Assembly: GCF_000764025.1 (NCBI RefSeq)
Contig: NZ_KN234774.1
Coordinates: forward strand, 1 to 36,016
DNA: 36,016 bases
Reading direction: 5' to 3'
Source: Pseudohaliea rubra DSM 19751
Lineage (GTDB): Bacteria > Pseudomonadota > Gammaproteobacteria > Pseudomonadales > Halieaceae
This document shows positions 34,761-36,016 of this stretch, piece after piece (position 1 is the stretch's first letter; every line of letters begins with the position of its first letter). A model generated the notes under the pieces. The model was not told the origin of the DNA. It saw only the letters and a program-made list of their open reading frames with translations, and searched no databases. A program made the position numbers and the translations under genes.

Positions 34761-35781
34761 GGGGCCTAGTGTACTGGCAAAGCCCGGCGCGGTCAGCGCA
34801 GCCGCTGTGCTTGCGCTTTCTGCTCTTCTGGCCGGGGCGGTGTCTGCGGACAATAATGAGTCCCTCGTGGGCTGGACGGCGCCCGTGCCGCAGGACCCGA
34901 ACACGGCGGGCAGCAACTGAGTCGACAGCAGCCATGCCTACGTTACGCACCAGGCTGAGGCGCTGACCCAGTGGATGGATCAGTTCTTCGGTGACCCCGA
35001 CTACAACCTGGAGCAGGCGGAGTCGCTCCTGCGCCTGCAGCTGGTTGATGACTGGAACAGCGCCGACGGGCATGATCCCAAGCCGCGGATCCGCGGCAAG
35101 TTGCAGCTGCCGCGTATTTCCCGGCGCCTGGACCTCGTGTTCTCGGATGAAGACGAGGATGCCGCCATCCCCGGCGACGATGAGTTCAGGGAGGAGGTGG
35201 GCCTGCAGTACCGGGTGGGCGACCGGGGGCGCAATCGCTTCGATTTCACTCTGAGCGCCAACACCGGCGGCCTCAAGCCCGGCGTCAAGTTCCGCAACCA
35301 GGCTCCCTGGGCGGAGGATCTGGGCTACCGCTTCATTCAGCGCCTGCAGCACGAGAGCAACGAGGGCGTCTATGCGACTTCCCAGTTCGATATCAACTAC
35401 CGGCAGAGCGACAACGCGATCTGGCGCTGGACTCAGCGCGTGGTTTACGGCGAGGAGACGGAGGGCGCGGAGTGGCGCTCCCGCCTGGCCATGCGCCGGC
35501 GCCTCCATGCCGGCTCGCCCCGACCCGTGGCGCTTGAGTATTTCGGCTCTGTGGACGGGGTGACGGACCCGGAGAATGAGCTGCGCAACTACCGCCTCGG
35601 CTTTGTGCTCCGCCGCCAGCTCTGGCGGCCCTACCTGTTTGTGGAACTGGAGCCCAGCTACAACTGGCGTCTGCATCCGGACGATGAGCGCCGCAAGGGC
35701 GTGCTGGGCGTCGTCCTGCGCCTTGAGTTCGCCCTGCAGCGCGACCTCGCCCGGCCGTGGGCAAAGGTATCAGGCAGCTAA
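34759..35781 (+). pseudogene. Exported beta-rich (barrel-like) protein gene interrupted by an in-frame TGA
   Basis: The frame opens at ATG 34759 with a signal peptide (VSAAAVLALSALLAGAVSA^DNNES), runs 53 codons, and meets TGA at 34918-34920. The same frame continues without any other stop for 286 codons, beginning VDSSHAYVTHQAEALTQWMD. The second part has regularly alternating strands (GKLQLPRISRRLDLVFSDED, EEVGLQYRV, RFDFTLSANTGGLKPGVKFR, FVLRRQLWRPYLFVELEPSY) and looks like an outer-membrane-associated beta protein; I do not recognise the family. A restart at ATG 34975 would make a protein without a signal peptide. Either a nonsense mutation, a sequencing error, or UGA recoding; the sequence alone does not decide. 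Confidence 0.7.
34768..34796 (-). promoter_or_regulatory. Candidate promoter of psd, predicted leaderless start
   Basis: On the minus strand CTGACC (34791-34796) and TACACT (34768-34773) are 17 bases apart, four of six matches each. As for rsgA, exactly seven bases separate the -10 from the ATG (34760). Confidence 0.4.
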
Positions 35782-35820
35782 GCTCGGCGCCGCTTTCCGG
35801 GGCGCCCGCAGCTCGCCACA

Positions 35821-36000
35821 GCCCCCCGGACGAACGCTGGCGCATGTCGCCAGTCGCCCACTGATACACGGTTGTCATAGCTTGCCGGTCCGGCTGCCGG
35901 GGAATGCACCCGGTCGCTCTCGGAGACACACGCCTAAACGTTTCCCGGTCCGGCTGCCGGGGAATGCCCCCAGTCGCTCCCCGATACACGCTTTGTGGGG
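35821..36000 (+). repeat. Three-unit tandem array, 60-base period
   Basis: Units at 35821-35880, 35881-35940 and 35941-36000 line up in register. Units 2 and 3 share a 23-base identical stretch (35885-35907 and 35945-35967, starting CCGGTCCGGCTGCC). All three carry a version of the hairpin centre at the same place: CAGTCGCCCA in unit 1, CGGTCGCTCT in unit 2, CAGTCGCTCC in unit 3. Only unit 3 has an intact opposite arm. The array may continue past the window. Confidence 0.82.
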
Positions 36001-36016
36001 GCATTCCCCGGCAGCC
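35952..36016 (+). repeat. Hairpin element IR3 (conserved-core, variable-arm family)
   Basis: Perfect 21-base arms (35952-35972 and 35996-36016) around a 23-base centre (35973-35995, GTCGCTCCCCG ... ACGCTTTG). The right arm stops only because the window ends, so the true arms may be longer. Confidence 0.85.

Larger units (their letters stand above)
35782..36016. other. Non-coding right end with a possible weak terminator and the repeat array
   Basis: After the interrupted gene, GGCGCC (35786-35791) and GGCGCC (35801-35806) could form a 6-base stem but no T-run follows, so terminator function is doubtful. From 35821 to the edge lies the 60-base tandem array. No coding region is supported. Confidence 0.6.

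Noticed and set aside
34975-35781. Independent cytoplasmic protein starting at ATG 34975
   Set aside because: The same frame upstream (34921-34974) reads as protein-like sequence continuous with it, and a signal peptide lies further upstream in frame, so one interrupted gene is the simpler reading.
35821-36000. CRISPR array
   Set aside because: Only three 60-base units without unique spacers, units diverge in the repeat itself, and no cas genes are present.

Overview
The window looks like a GC-rich gammaproteobacterial chromosome, probably from the Chromatiales/Ectothiorhodospiraceae side, though I cannot name the genus. This rests on gene order and family content: rluD-pgeF divergent from bamD, pilS-pilR, a minor-pilin cluster next to ispH-fkpB-lspA-ileS-ribF-murJ, and further right an nnrE/queG/orn/rsgA/psd neighbourhood. 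As far as I remember, Pseudomonas aeruginosa has nearly the same order from rluD and bamD through pilSR and the minor pilins to murJ, and E. coli has the psd-rsgA-orn-queG-nnrE order. Genes are densely packed, with many 1-4 base stop/start overlaps.

Layout. 1-2202: pgeF (cut by the window edge) and rluD on minus, bamD on plus. 2227-3858: nadE (minus). 3984-7005: pilS and pilR (plus). 7015-10547: minor-pilin cluster A (minus), fimT-pilV-pilW-pilX plus a short PilY1-like gene. 10646-17747: cluster B (minus), fimT-pilV-pilW-pilX-pilY1-pilE plus a small secreted protein. 17855-23498: ribF-ileS-lspA-fkpB-ispH (minus). 23605-26823: pyrB, a Nudix gene and murJ (minus). 26902-30687: a chimeric coiled-coil gene, class I fumarase and sbcB (minus). 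30785-34760: queG (plus), orn (minus), rsgA (plus), psd (minus). 34759-35781: an exported beta-rich protein gene broken by an in-frame TGA (plus). 35782-36016: a tandem repeat array that runs off the window.

How it works together. PilS/PilR is the two-component control of type IV pili, and the two clusters encode the minor pilins and tip proteins that prime the pilus. Cluster B looks complete and canonical. Cluster A has the same order but is divergent: three of its four pilin-like proteins lack the usual Glu at mature position 5, and its PilY1-like protein has lost both the von Willebrand A domain and the calcium loop. The first gene of each cluster sits behind a stem-loop that covers its translation start region.

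Most unusual features. (1) A family of perfect inverted repeats (32554-32620, 32671-32745, 35952-36016) has a conserved 23-base centre closed by CA/TG, but arms that differ between copies and stay perfectly self-complementary. (2) A chimeric gene (29893-30687) begins with the first ~50 codons of nnrE and continues in frame into a membrane-anchored coiled coil, exactly where the E. coli-like order breaks. (3) A gene pair has mutually overlapping start codons (34758-34761). (4) Promoter geometry predicts leaderless rsgA and psd transcripts.
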